Shown here one piece after another: positions 7,804 through 15,223 of a stretch of DNA of 21,971 nt. The translations under genes and the position numbers were made by a program. The stretch is from Anaerolineae bacterium (GTDB lineage: Bacteria; Chloroflexota; Anaerolineae; Anaerolineales; E44-bin32). The stretch spans positions 1-21,971 of the forward strand of contig DAOVIK010000004.1 of NCBI GenBank assembly GCA_030673735.1, in the 5' to 3' direction. The notes below the pieces were generated by a model that searched no databases, had not been told where the DNA came from, and was given only the letters and a program-made list of their open reading frames with translations. Positions within the stretch are counted from its first letter, which is position 1. Every line of letters starts with the position of its first letter.

Positions 7804-8886
7804 ATGCTGACAATGAAGATGCATAAGCGAAGAGCGGTGAGACTGACAAGCGGAGCGATGCTAATTGCAATGGGTCTTGGATTGCTTTCCAGCTGCGGGG
7901 GAGAACCACCAACTCCTGTTGGCTGGGAATCGACTGTGCAAGCGCAAACCCAGCAAGCTCTGATCACGCCCTCACCAACACCAGAACCCACCGCTACCAA
8001 CACGTCTACACCAACGCCAACCAGCACCAGCACGGCAACTCCGGTCCCTGCCTGCGGAGGCCCTCCGCTCATGTTCATCTTGGGCATCGGGACGGATAGC
8101 CGCAGTAGCAGCTACCTCTATGGACTAGCCGACGTGATCCGCATCATTCGTGTCGACTTCGTGAATCTTGAGGTTTCGGTGCTGGCAATCCCTCGTGCCC
8201 TGCACGTCGAGATTCCGGGCATTGCATCTCATGGCATCACCGCCGCCCTGCTCAACCAGGCGTACTTTTACGGCACCGAAGGCATGGGATACTACGATCA
8301 TCCCGCAAGGGGTGCCGGGCTTCTGGCGCTGACACTACAGCACAATTTTGATTTGACGGTGGATCACTACGTCGTAATGAACATGCCCAACTTCCGCTAC
8401 CTGGTTAATGAGCTTGGTGGCATCTACGTGAGTGTTCCCTACACCATGGATGGAAGAAATCTACCGAGTGATCCCCCGGTTCCAGAGAACTTCTACTTCC
8501 CGGGAGGACCGAACTATTTTCTAGGCGAAGCGGCACTCGCTTACGCGGGGTTGCGCAAGGTGGACAACATCTTCGGCAGGCAGATGCGGCAGAGCGACAT
8601 CCTGCTTGCCATGCGCGAGAGGGTGCTCGACCCAGATTTCATTGGCAGTATTCCCGATGTGATCGATTACTACTACAACTTGATACTGACAGATCTGAGC
8701 CTTGAACAGATCTTCCAGCTCTTCTGTCTTGGTCAGATGATCCCGGAGGAATCCATCAGTTTCGTGGGATGGCCTGAGGAGACATTCGAGCCTGCCTATA
8801 CAATGGAAGGCGCGTTGTACCTCTCAGCCGACTTTGATATGCTCCGCGAGGATATCGCGAGGTTCGTGGAGGGCACTTGGCGCTAG
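7804..8886 (+). CDS. LytR-CpsA-Psr (LCP) family lipoprotein, copy 2
   Basis: About 360 residues. The N-terminus has a basic K-R-R stretch, a hydrophobic core and a lipobox L-L-S-S-C, so this copy is lipid-anchored, whereas copy 1 has a transmembrane helix. A Thr/Pro/Ser linker of about 45 residues leads into the LCP domain, which shares long blocks with copy 1: SSYLYGLADVIRII, LNQAYF.GTEGMGYYD, GLLALTLQ.NF.LTVDHYVV, then Y-A-G-L-R and F-G-R-Q-M-R-Q. Like copy 1 it has IPRA instead of IPRD. In copy 2 the first Arg of the Y-A-R-I-R motif is Gly, so activity may be altered. The start is uncertain among a TTG at 7798 and ATGs at 7804, 7813 and 7819, none with a good ribosome-binding site. Probable role: glycopolymer attachment to the wall, or a diverged partner of copy 1. 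Confidence 0.86.
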   Translation: MLTMKMHKRRAVRLTSGAMLIAMGLGLLSSCGGEPPTPVGWESTVQAQTQQALITPSPTPEPTATNTSTPTPTSTSTATPVPACGGPPLMFILGIGTDSRSSSYLYGLADVIRIIRVDFVNLEVSVLAIPRALHVEIPGIASHGITAALLNQAYFYGTEGMGYYDHPARGAGLLALTLQHNFDLTVDHYVVMNMPNFRYLVNELGGIYVSVPYTMDGRNLPSDPPVPENFYFPGGPNYFLGEAALAYAGLRKVDNIFGRQMRQSDILLAMRERVLDPDFIGSIPDVIDYYYNLILTDLSLEQIFQLFCLGQMIPEESISFVGWPEETFEPAYTMEGALYLSADFDMLREDIARFVEGTWR

Positions 8887-9021
8887 GTAGCTTGCTGCTC
8901 GACTGCCCTTCAAGATCTACGTCATACCCCTAAACTAGATCGGCCTCGATGCCCGTCATGAATACTCCATCATCGAAGTGACCCGACCGTTTGCGATTGG
9001 CCTGACAAGGCTCTTCCCAAG

Positions 9022-9870
9022 ATGAGTGCGAATCAGATCGAATTCCCGAATTGGCAAGCTTTGCTGCGCAGATACGGCATCCGTCCCTCGAAGCGCCTGG
9101 GGCAGCATTTCATGCTGGCGCCGGGAGCGTTATCCAAGGTCGTTGAAGCGGCTGATCTAAGCGGCGACGAGACCGTGCTCGAGATCGGCGCGGGGGTCGG
9201 AGCTTTGACGATGTCTCTGGCGCAAGCCGCGAAACGGGTTATCGCGGTCGAGATCGATGCTCGTTTGATGCCGGCTTTGAACGAGGTAGTGGGAGATCTT
9301 CCGGGAGTTTTGGTTATCCAAGGCAACATTCTTGAGCAAGACTTGGAAGCGCTGGTAGGAGATGGCCCATACTGCGTTGTGGCGAATATTCCGTACAACA
9401 TCACATCCATGCTGATCCGTCGTCTCTTGGAAGCGCCACAGAGCCCCGAGCGCCTCGTGCTTACCGTTCAACGTGAGGTCGCCGAGCGCATAGTGGCGAC
9501 CCCCGGCCAGATGAGTTTGATGGCTTTGAGCGTTCAACTCTACGGAGCGGCGCGCATCATGGCGCGGATCCCGGCAGGATCCTTCTTTCCGCAGCCCAAG
9601 GTCGATTCGGCGGTCTTGCGGGTTGATCTCCATGCCGAGGCATTAATATCATTTGAGTCGATCCCGATTTTCTTCCGGCTCGCACGGTTTGGCTTCCAAC
9701 AGAAACGCAAGCAGCTTCGCAACGCGCTTTCTTCTGGGCTGGGTATCGCAGCGCAGCAAGTGGCCACCTTGCTCGAGAAAGCGGAAATCCCACCCCGAGC
9801 AAGGGCGCAGGAGCTTAGTCTCGATGATTGGGCCCGATTGGTGGAAGCGTTTGCTGGAAGGGAGGTGTGA
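9022..9870 (+). CDS. rsmA: 16S rRNA dimethyladenosine transferase
   Basis: A 282-residue RsmA/KsgA enzyme, close to the family's usual length. It uses S-adenosylmethionine to dimethylate two adjacent adenosines in the 3'-terminal hairpin of 16S rRNA during small-subunit maturation. Visible motifs are KRLGQHFM near the N-terminus, the SAM-binding loop E54-I-G-A-G-V-G, the acidic E-I-D at the end of strand 2, the catalytic N122-I-P-Y, and the C-terminal F-Q-Q-K-R-K-Q-L-R-N. The ATG at 9022 is supported by the family N-terminus; the ribosome-binding site is weak (AAGG at 9007-9010). It is preceded by 135 bases with no obvious element and converges with the glycosyltransferase gene 13 bases downstream. 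Confidence 0.97.
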   Translation: MSANQIEFPNWQALLRRYGIRPSKRLGQHFMLAPGALSKVVEAADLSGDETVLEIGAGVGALTMSLAQAAKRVIAVEIDARLMPALNEVVGDLPGVLVIQGNILEQDLEALVGDGPYCVVANIPYNITSMLIRRLLEAPQSPERLVLTVQREVAERIVATPGQMSLMALSVQLYGAARIMARIPAGSFFPQPKVDSAVLRVDLHAEALISFESIPIFFRLARFGFQQKRKQLRNALSSGLGIAAQQVATLLEKAEIPPRARAQELSLDDWARLVEAFAGREV

Positions 9871-9883
9871 AGCGCCGAAGCGA

Positions 9884-10630
9884 TCAAGCGGAGTTGCGGC
9901 GCTGAGAGGGATCTAGTTTCTGGTGCGTGAAGAGGACCTGCCAGATTCGTAGACTGGCTTCCAGCTGTATCTTGAATGACATCTTGGACTTCCCGAGACG
10001 CCGTTCGGCAAAGAAGATCGGCATCTCAATGATCTTATAACCCAGGCGCTCGGCCACGTAAGCCATCTCCACTTGAAACACATACCCATTGGAGCAAACA
10101 CGGTCTCGAGGCATACCAAGCAAGGTCTCTCGACGCCACAGACGGAATCCGCCGGTTGGGTCCATCACGCGCAAGCCTGTGATGGCGCGTGAATAAAAGG
10201 AGCCAAACGAGGATAGTGCAAGGCGCCAGGAGGCCCATGCATCGTCTATCCGCCCCCCCGGAACATAGCGTGATCCGAAGACAGCGTCCGCGTCATCCAG
10301 CCTCTCCAGGAACGCGGGGAGGTATGAAGGGGCATGCGAGAAATCAGCATCCATCTGGGCGATGGCGTCCGCCCCGCGCTCAAGCGCAGCTGCGAAGCCG
10401 ACCAAATACGCTGATCCAAGGCCGAGCTTCCCCTTGCGGTGGATGACTGAAATCCTGCTCGGATGCCGATCGGCCAACTCATCGGCGATCGATCCTGTTC
10501 CATCGGGCGAGGCATCATCGACTATGAGCATCTCGAGCTCGGGGATCGGAAGTGCCCAAAGCTCCTCAGCCAATGGGGGGAGATTCTCGGCTTCATTGTA
10601 TGTTGGCACTACCACGGTGAGTCTTCGCAT
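9884..10630 (-). CDS. Polyprenol-phosphate mannosyltransferase-like GT2
   Basis: A 248-residue GT-A fold glycosyltransferase of family 2, closest by motif to dolichol/polyprenol-phosphate mannose synthases: VVVPTYNEAENL at residues 5-16, the nucleotide-sugar aspartates D38-D39 in VDDASPDGTG, the metal-binding M-D-A-D (94-96), G-S-R-Y-V-P-G-G, and D-P-T-G-G-F-R-L. It lacks the long C-terminal membrane segments of some relatives, so it resembles the soluble DPM1 type that works at the membrane face. It would transfer a hexose from a nucleotide sugar to undecaprenyl or dolichyl phosphate. I chose the ATG at 10630 because the family N-terminus begins there and a -10-like CATAAT (10641-10646) would make longer starts untranscribed. 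The sugar cannot be determined. Confidence 0.9.
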   Translation of the reverse strand: MRRLTVVVPTYNEAENLPPLAEELWALPIPELEMLIVDDASPDGTGSIADELADRHPSRISVIHRKGKLGLGSAYLVGFAAALERGADAIAQMDADFSHAPSYLPAFLERLDDADAVFGSRYVPGGRIDDAWASWRLALSSFGSFYSRAITGLRVMDPTGGFRLWRRETLLGMPRDRVCSNGYVFQVEMAYVAERLGYKIIEMPIFFAERRLGKSKMSFKIQLEASLRIWQVLFTHQKLDPSQRRNSA

Positions 10631-10640
10631 GATCAAACCA

Positions 10641-10646
10641 ATTATG
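10641..10646 (-). promoter_or_regulatory. Possible -10 of the GT2 gene, near-leaderless
   Basis: CATAAT on the minus strand ends ten bases before the ATG at 10630, which would give a leader of about four bases. No good -35 accompanies it, so this is a weak call. Confidence 0.3.
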
Positions 10647-10864
10647 GGATGCGATCGTATTCTAAGGACGTCGGGCGGTGAGCTGAAGGGATAATCAGCG
10701 AACTCCTTCGAGCGCAAGGACCGCAGGCGCGGTCATGAGGGCGGGTTGTCTTTGCGTATTTCCGAACTGGTCTAGGAACATAGGAAGTGTGGCGGGCATG
10801 TGAAGCGTGAACCAATCTTAGCTTGTGTGGAGTGGATTTTTGGGAGCATGCCCAGCCAAAGAAG

Positions 10865-11497
10865 CTATTCGATGGGCTCCTTAATGATTTGGAACTCGCA
10901 AGCTTCATCCCCCATTGCGATGCATGTCAGCTCTTGGACTTGGTAGCTGTGTCCTCCTGATAGCCAGCGAAGGGCCTGCTCAAGCAATCCAACCTGGGAA
11001 TGGCAGACTGGCTGATCGGATTGACGTCCCCAGCACGCGGCGCAGCGATGAAACGTGAAGTTATACGTCTCGCGTTGACCTTCCATGCTCACCCGCTGGT
11101 CGCTGATCCTGCCCATGGCGATTGATATGGCTTTCAGCCCTCGGGGTACGGCTATACGCCTTGGAAGAAACTTGATGGCCACATCGATTACGGATGTAAC
11201 GCCGCCCACATGGCGTACCGCGCGATCGAACATGTGCCATGATGAGCGGCGAGCTATGCCACGACCGCCGCGCAAACCGTATACTTCATCAAGCGCTGCG
11301 TTGAGGCTTGAAAAGGAAGCGAAATCCACGCCGCGATGGAAGTTGTCATCAGGATAGTTGTCGATCCAATCGCTGAGGTTGGCGAGGTGTAGGGTGGCCT
11401 TAACGCCATTCACGCCCAAGACATCTTCCATTGCTCGCAGGAAAATCAACGCAAAGCGATTAGGCAGGTGGTATCCACTTTTGGGGATCGATAACAC
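10865..11497 (-). CDS. V4R (4-vinyl reductase-like) domain protein
   Basis: A 210-residue soluble protein. The C-terminal half carries the V4R signature: F-H-R-C152-A-A-C155, then V-C165-H, a helix, and E-L-T-C192-I-A-M-G-D-E-A-C200-E-F. V4R is a small-molecule or metal-binding sensor domain related to heme-NO-binding folds. It is found in BchJ-like proteins and in signalling or transcription proteins; nothing here suggests chlorophyll synthesis. The start is a GTG with GGGAG seven bases upstream. It lies 21 bases after the Roadblock gene on the same strand, so the two form an operon. The five cysteines (152, 155, 165, 192, 200) could hold a metal. The ligand is unknown. Confidence 0.8.
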   Translation of the reverse strand: MLSIPKSGYHLPNRFALIFLRAMEDVLGVNGVKATLHLANLSDWIDNYPDDNFHRGVDFASFSSLNAALDEVYGLRGGRGIARRSSWHMFDRAVRHVGGVTSVIDVAIKFLPRRIAVPRGLKAISIAMGRISDQRVSMEGQRETYNFTFHRCAACWGRQSDQPVCHSQVGLLEQALRWLSGGHSYQVQELTCIAMGDEACEFQIIKEPIE

Positions 11498-11518
11498 TCT
11501 AGGACTCCCTGCAGAAAA

Positions 11519-11890
11519 TCACAACAAAGTGCCAAGTTTTTCGGCTGCTCTGCGCATGTCCAAGAATAATAGGCCTAGCTTTGTCTGTTGACGGGCCAGC
11601 ACGGTGAGAACAGCTTCGAGTCCTACGGACATCAGAACGACATATCCATTGGACCCTTTGATGAATACCTGGTCCAACTCTCCCCGACCGAGTTCGGTAG
11701 CGATACGCTCGCCGAGCGAAAGCATCGCCGCCGACATGGCAGCTACGCGATCTTCTTCGACATCCGAAGGCAACGCCGTGGCGATCGTAAGCCCGTCCAC
11801 GCTGATGATGGCCGAAGCCTCGACATCAGGAGAGGATGCCTGCAGATCGCGAAGGCGTGCAACCAATAGGTCATTGCGCGTCATGGTCAT
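11519..11890 (-). CDS. Roadblock/LC7 domain protein
   Basis: A 123-residue single-domain Roadblock/LC7 protein, the MglB-like family that commonly dimerises and regulates small Ras-like GTPases. Family features seen are A-S-A-I-I-S-V-D-G-L-T-I-A near residue 28, a helix with AAMSAAMLSLGERIA, a strand with V-F-I-K-G-S-N-G-Y-V-V-L-M-S-V, and a terminal helix. No GTPase gene is in the window, so the partner would be encoded elsewhere, or the protein may work with the co-transcribed V4R protein. An ATG at 11890 (GGGAG upstream) is followed by a second in-frame ATG at 11884; either could be used. Confidence 0.88.
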   Translation of the reverse strand: MTMTRNDLLVARLRDLQASSPDVEASAIISVDGLTIATALPSDVEEDRVAAMSAAMLSLGERIATELGRGELDQVFIKGSNGYVVLMSVGLEAVLTVLARQQTKLGLLFLDMRRAAEKLGTLL

Positions 11891-11951
11891 GGTTACACTC
11901 CCATTGGGGCGATATGGCAGGACTGGAGGCTGCTGAATCTATGGGACGCGA

Positions 11952-11980
11952 AATGTAGCATAGCCTCCTATCCTTGTCAA
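11952..11980 (-). promoter_or_regulatory. Strong promoter of the Roadblock-V4R operon
   Basis: On the minus strand a perfect -35 TTGACA (11975-11980) and TACATT -10 (11952-11957) are separated by 17 bases. The leader to the ATG at 11890 is about 55 bases. It lies back-to-back with the DedA promoter. Confidence 0.75.
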
Positions 11981-11988
11981 GAAATGCT

Positions 11989-12017
11989 TTGATGAGCCCC
12001 GCTTGATAGTCTATAAT
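11989..12017 (+). promoter_or_regulatory. Promoter of the DedA gene
   Basis: TTGATG (11989-11994) and a perfect TATAAT (12012-12017) are separated by 17 bases. Transcription from about 12024 gives a leader of about 60 bases and excludes the longer in-frame start at 12003. Confidence 0.75.
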
Positions 12018-12083
12018 GCGCCAACTCTGGCCGACTCTTGGAAGTTGCTGGCGGCCAGGTACCATTTGAGCCCGGAGGTACGC

Positions 12084-12746
12084 ATGCCGATTTGGCTTGA
12101 GCAGGCGATCGTTACGTTTCTGACCAATCTCTTCAATGCCATGGATTGGGCAGGGGTCGTAGGCATCATGGCGTTGGAGAGCGCCAACATCCCGATTCCT
12201 AGCGAAGTAACGATGCCGCTTTCTGGATGGCTGCTCGTCCAAGCCCGAGGAGGAACGGCCTGGCAGGCGATCTGGGAAGGCGGACTTTGGGGAGGGTTGG
12301 GTTGCACCCTGGGATCGCTCCTGTCGTACGCCCTGGGCGTTTGGGGTGGTCGTCCGCTGCTTGACCGATACGGCAAGTACTTGCTGATTAGTCACCATGA
12401 TTTAGAAGTCGCTGATCGTTGGTTCTCCCGGTGGGGAGACTGGGCAGCTTTCCTCTCGCGTCTACTGCCTATTGTACGCACATTCATCTCATTCCCCGCT
12501 GGTATTGCCCGCACCAGGTTATCCACATTCACCATCTACAGCTTTGTGGGATCCTTCATCTGGTGTGGCGGGTTGGCCTATGGCGGGTATGTGTTCGGAG
12601 CACATTGGGAGGAGCTGCGAGCGATCATGCGGCCTTTTGATATCCCAATCGCCATCGTGCTGGTTGCTGGTTTCGCTTACTACATCTACCGGCATATTCG
12701 TCGGGGCAGGAAGCTCGACGAGATTGAGATCCCGCCAACTGACTAG
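12084..12746 (+). CDS. DedA/SNARE-associated family membrane protein
   Basis: A 220-residue polytopic membrane protein of the DedA (VTT/SNARE-assoc) family, implicated in recycling of undecaprenyl phosphate or other lipid carriers and in membrane potential homeostasis. The family signature is seen twice: E32-S-A-N-I-P-I-P-S-E41 in the first re-entrant region, and S-R-L-L-P-I-V-R-T-F-I-S-F-P-A-G-I-A at about 125-142 with the conserved R132 and G140. Four to five hydrophobic segments and a basic C-terminus are visible. ATG 12084 has GGAGGT at 12074-12079. The TAG stop overlaps the stop of the convergent PrsW gene through the self-complementary CTAG at 12743-12746. Confidence 0.93.
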   Translation: MPIWLEQAIVTFLTNLFNAMDWAGVVGIMALESANIPIPSEVTMPLSGWLLVQARGGTAWQAIWEGGLWGGLGCTLGSLLSYALGVWGGRPLLDRYGKYLLISHHDLEVADRWFSRWGDWAAFLSRLLPIVRTFISFPAGIARTRLSTFTIYSFVGSFIWCGGLAYGGYVFGAHWEELRAIMRPFDIPIAIVLVAGFAYYIYRHIRRGRKLDEIEIPPTD

Positions 12747-13939
12747 GATGCCGCAGATTCCATCTGCCCAAGCCTGCGGCTTATCCAAGGTAATGCCACC
12801 AGGGCCAAACCGCTCAAAGCAATCAGGACAAGGAAGCCTGCGCACGCGACCAGGGTCGCAAAACCTGCAGAGGCTCCGACCTGCTCGGTTTCTATGATGA
12901 GCGCCGCCAGCCCAATGCCTACGGAGCTGGCGTTCCATATCCCATGCAGTCCGACCGCACCCGCGAAAGCCAAGGCAAACGTTCCCCATTTTCGATCACG
13001 CACAGAGCGGACGAGGGCCCAGTTCGTGAGAGCGGCGGTTAAGATGTGCATCAATGTGGTCCCCGTGCGTCCTATCAAAATCGCCAACCAAGCTTGACCA
13101 GGCTCGGCAACGAAGAGGGCTTCGAATAATGCAAAGCCTGCGCCGGCCAGCGCTCCGCCCAAGAAGCCTTGAGCTGGCGTTATCTTGCGTCGAATCAGCG
13201 GCAGGGTGGCCATCGCTTTGATCATCTCTTCGAGCAGTGGAACCAGAAAAGCGAAGTTGAGGAACGTCAATCCGATCACCCATGGCTTCATGGTCAATGA
13301 AAGAATGCTCTCATACAGGATCTGAGGATCGTTGGCAATGTAGGTGGTTCCCATTTCCAGGAGGGCTTGCCCGTCGGGTGACAGCATGAGCCCCAAGCCA
13401 AGAAGCAGTAGAGATGGAATGAAGAGCAGACCCTCCAAGATAAGCGCTGCAATCGGCATGCCCCACAAGCCAATCAAGAAATGCCCCCAAGCCCGGCGAG
13501 CAGAAAGCGGAGGCCCCAGCCACCGGACTATGAGAACGATGGCCAGAACCACGGCGGCAATTGCCAGGGCATAGCCCAGTGATCCAAGGAGGGATGGGAT
13601 TGGCAGTTGAAACATGGGCGCTGAACCCAAGCATATTCCCACGGGGATGAAGATCAAGGCGATTGCCCACGCAGGCTTCGGCCTGCTCACGGGATCCCGC
13701 GTACGGTAGTGTCCTCTGATGGCCCAGTAGACGCCGGGGAGTCCGAGGAGGAAAATGAATCCGAAGGCAGTCGCGGACCACGCGCTGAGCATAGCCTGGC
13801 TTGATCGTGAGTCGGATTGAAGGTAGAAAGCCCAAACCGCAAGCCCGATAGTGATTGCCAGATAGATGAAGGATCCCAGCAGCATGGCGGCGAGGAACAG
13901 CTTGTCGCTTCGGCTCCTACGCTGGATAGTTTCGCTCAT
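12743..13939 (-). CDS. PrsW-family intramembrane protease
   Basis: A 398-residue protein with about ten hydrophobic segments. The PrsW (M82, CAAX-protease-like) motifs are present: E237-E-M-I-K241 (EExxK), F269-A-L-F-E273 (FxxxE), H298 in T-L-M-H-I-L, and H332 in L-H-G-I-W-N-A. PrsW proteases make a first cut in membrane-bound anti-sigma factors (RsiW in Bacillus), after which a site-2 protease cuts; a site-2 protease gene lies 2.4 kb away in this window. The start overlaps the stop of the selenoprotein gene by ATGA, with GAGG upstream, so translation is coupled. The substrate is unknown and no sigma or anti-sigma gene is nearby. Confidence 0.85.
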   Translation of the reverse strand: MSETIQRRSRSDKLFLAAMLLGSFIYLAITIGLAVWAFYLQSDSRSSQAMLSAWSATAFGFIFLLGLPGVYWAIRGHYRTRDPVSRPKPAWAIALIFIPVGICLGSAPMFQLPIPSLLGSLGYALAIAAVVLAIVLIVRWLGPPLSARRAWGHFLIGLWGMPIAALILEGLLFIPSLLLLGLGLMLSPDGQALLEMGTTYIANDPQILYESILSLTMKPWVIGLTFLNFAFLVPLLEEMIKAMATLPLIRRKITPAQGFLGGALAGAGFALFEALFVAEPGQAWLAILIGRTGTTLMHILTAALTNWALVRSVRDRKWGTFALAFAGAVGLHGIWNASSVGIGLAALIIETEQVGASAGFATLVACAGFLVLIALSGLALVALPWISRRLGQMESAAS

Positions 13940-15222
13940 CGTTCCTCGATCTCAACGTATTGGATGATGGCCTCCGGGGGGAGAAGCAGGTCCTCAGCCG
14001 GATCGCGGGCTTGCAGTGAGTTCATTAGCTCGAGGCCTTGCAGAACCTGACCGAATATGGTGCGGCTGCCATCGAGCTCCGGGAGCGGACCCAGTGTGAT
14101 GATAAAACGGCTGCCGTTTGTGCTCGGCCCCATACTGCTCATGGCGACGACGCCGGGGGCATCGAAGCTCAGCGTTGGATCGATTTCGTTGTAGAAGTGA
14201 TATCCCGGATCTCCGTATCCCAGCCCGCTGGGATCACCACTCTCCACGTACCGGCCAGGTTGCACGCGATAGATGGCGTTGCCATCGAACCAGCCCTCAC
14301 GTGCCAAGAATATGAAGCTGTTCACTGCGATTGGCGCAGACTCAGGGAAGAGTTGAATGACAACTTCTCCGATGGAGAGATGGATGTGGGCCAGGTATTC
14401 CGTCGCCGCTTGGATGGTGATAGGAGGATACTCGTCAAAGCGCTGGGTTTCGAGTAGAGCCAGGCGTACGTGTTGCTCAAGGTTGAGCAGCGAGGGTTCG
14501 ATCATAAAGCGCTGGCCGTTGATAACGATGAAAGGCGTTCCGGGAATGCCCATGCGATAAGCTTCGTCGTACGCATCCTGCATGCGTTGCGCAAAGCGAC
14601 CGCCTCTGAGATCTTCCTCGAATAGTGTGGTGTCCAGGTCCAAGTCTCCTGCCGCTGTGATCAGCCAATCCGGGAAGGCCGCTGGTTCGAGGTTCGACCA
14701 TTCCGGTTGGCGATCAAAGAGCAAGTCGTGCATCGGCCAAAAAGCCCCTTGTACTCCTGCGGCCTCGGCAGCCTGACCGGCCAGCGAGGCCTTGTCGTGA
14801 ATTCCCATCAAGGGGTAGTGAAGAAGGCTCAAGCGCAGATCCTCGGGATGCATCTCCAGTAGCTGCGCCAACACGGGCGCAAGGTCCTTGCAGAAGGGTC
14901 ACTGGAAATCTGAATACACCATCAAATGAACTGCAGCGTCAAGAGGACCCTGGCCCCACGCAACGAATTCGAACTGAGGTGTCGATGTTGCAGTGGGAGA
15001 TGCAGGCGTCGAGGTGTGCGTTGGAACCGGGGTGGGAGTTGCACTCGGAGCTGGTTGCGTATTTGTAGGAGTGGGCATCGCGGTGATTGCCGGTTGGCAT
15101 GCGGCAAGGGCAAATGCGAGCAAGGCTTTCGCTGCTATGGCATGATGCAAACGACGCCCCGGCAACTTGGCAGGAATTGGTCCTTGATCGGGAGGCGACT
15201 CGGATCGCAGGGGCTTGCTCAT
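13936..15222 (-). CDS. Probable selenoprotein: DsbA-like thioredoxin fold (UPFC) fused to cyclophilin, lipoprotein
   Basis: A 428-residue frame with one in-frame TGA (14901-14899), read as selenocysteine at residue 108. Order: a basic N-terminus, a hydrophobic stretch ending in lipobox L-A-A-C (about residue 40), a Thr/Pro/Ser linker, a DsbA-like thioredoxin domain (about 88-265), and a cyclophilin-type prolyl isomerase domain (about 276-421). The active site is Y-S-D-F-Q-[TGA]-P-F-C111-K, where relatives have CPFC; the cis-Pro loop G-I-P-G-T-P230-F is intact. The cyclophilin part has IYR319, E-S-G-D-P-S-G-L-G-Y-G-D-P-G-Y and V-F/I-F-G-Q-V-L-type strands. It probably acts outside the membrane in redox folding plus proline isomerisation. 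The start ATG is one base after the stop of the nucleoside phosphorylase gene. A longer start at 15282 would overlap that gene. Alternatives: a pseudogene or a base error at the TGA, both less likely given the hairpin and the nearby selC. Confidence 0.88.
14863..14882 (-). promoter_or_regulatory. Candidate bacterial SECIS hairpin
   Basis: On the minus strand, 17 bases after the TGA, TGCGCC (14881-14876) pairs perfectly with GGCGCA (14869-14864). One more U-G pair at the base (14882 with 14863) gives a 7-bp stem. The 6-base loop CGTGTT has G as its second base. The TGA-to-loop distance (23 bases) and the loop G fit the published bSECIS pattern (loop 16-37 bases downstream, G in the first two loop positions). 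A smaller hairpin, GCAAG/CTTGC with loop GAC, overlaps nearer the TGA and could compete. Confidence 0.7.
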
Positions 15223-15223
15223 G

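Noticed and set aside
13936..14874. A stand-alone cyclophilin starting at the GTG at 14874
   Set aside because: It lacks an initiation signal and would start inside the first helix of a thioredoxin fold. The upstream codons continue in frame through P-F-C-K to the TGA, so the full-length Sec-containing gene explains the sequence better.
14899..15222. A truncated lipoprotein pseudogene ending at TGA
   Set aside because: Reading frame and coding quality continue unchanged after the TGA, the stop falls precisely on the catalytic Cys codon, and a SECIS-like hairpin and selC are nearby.
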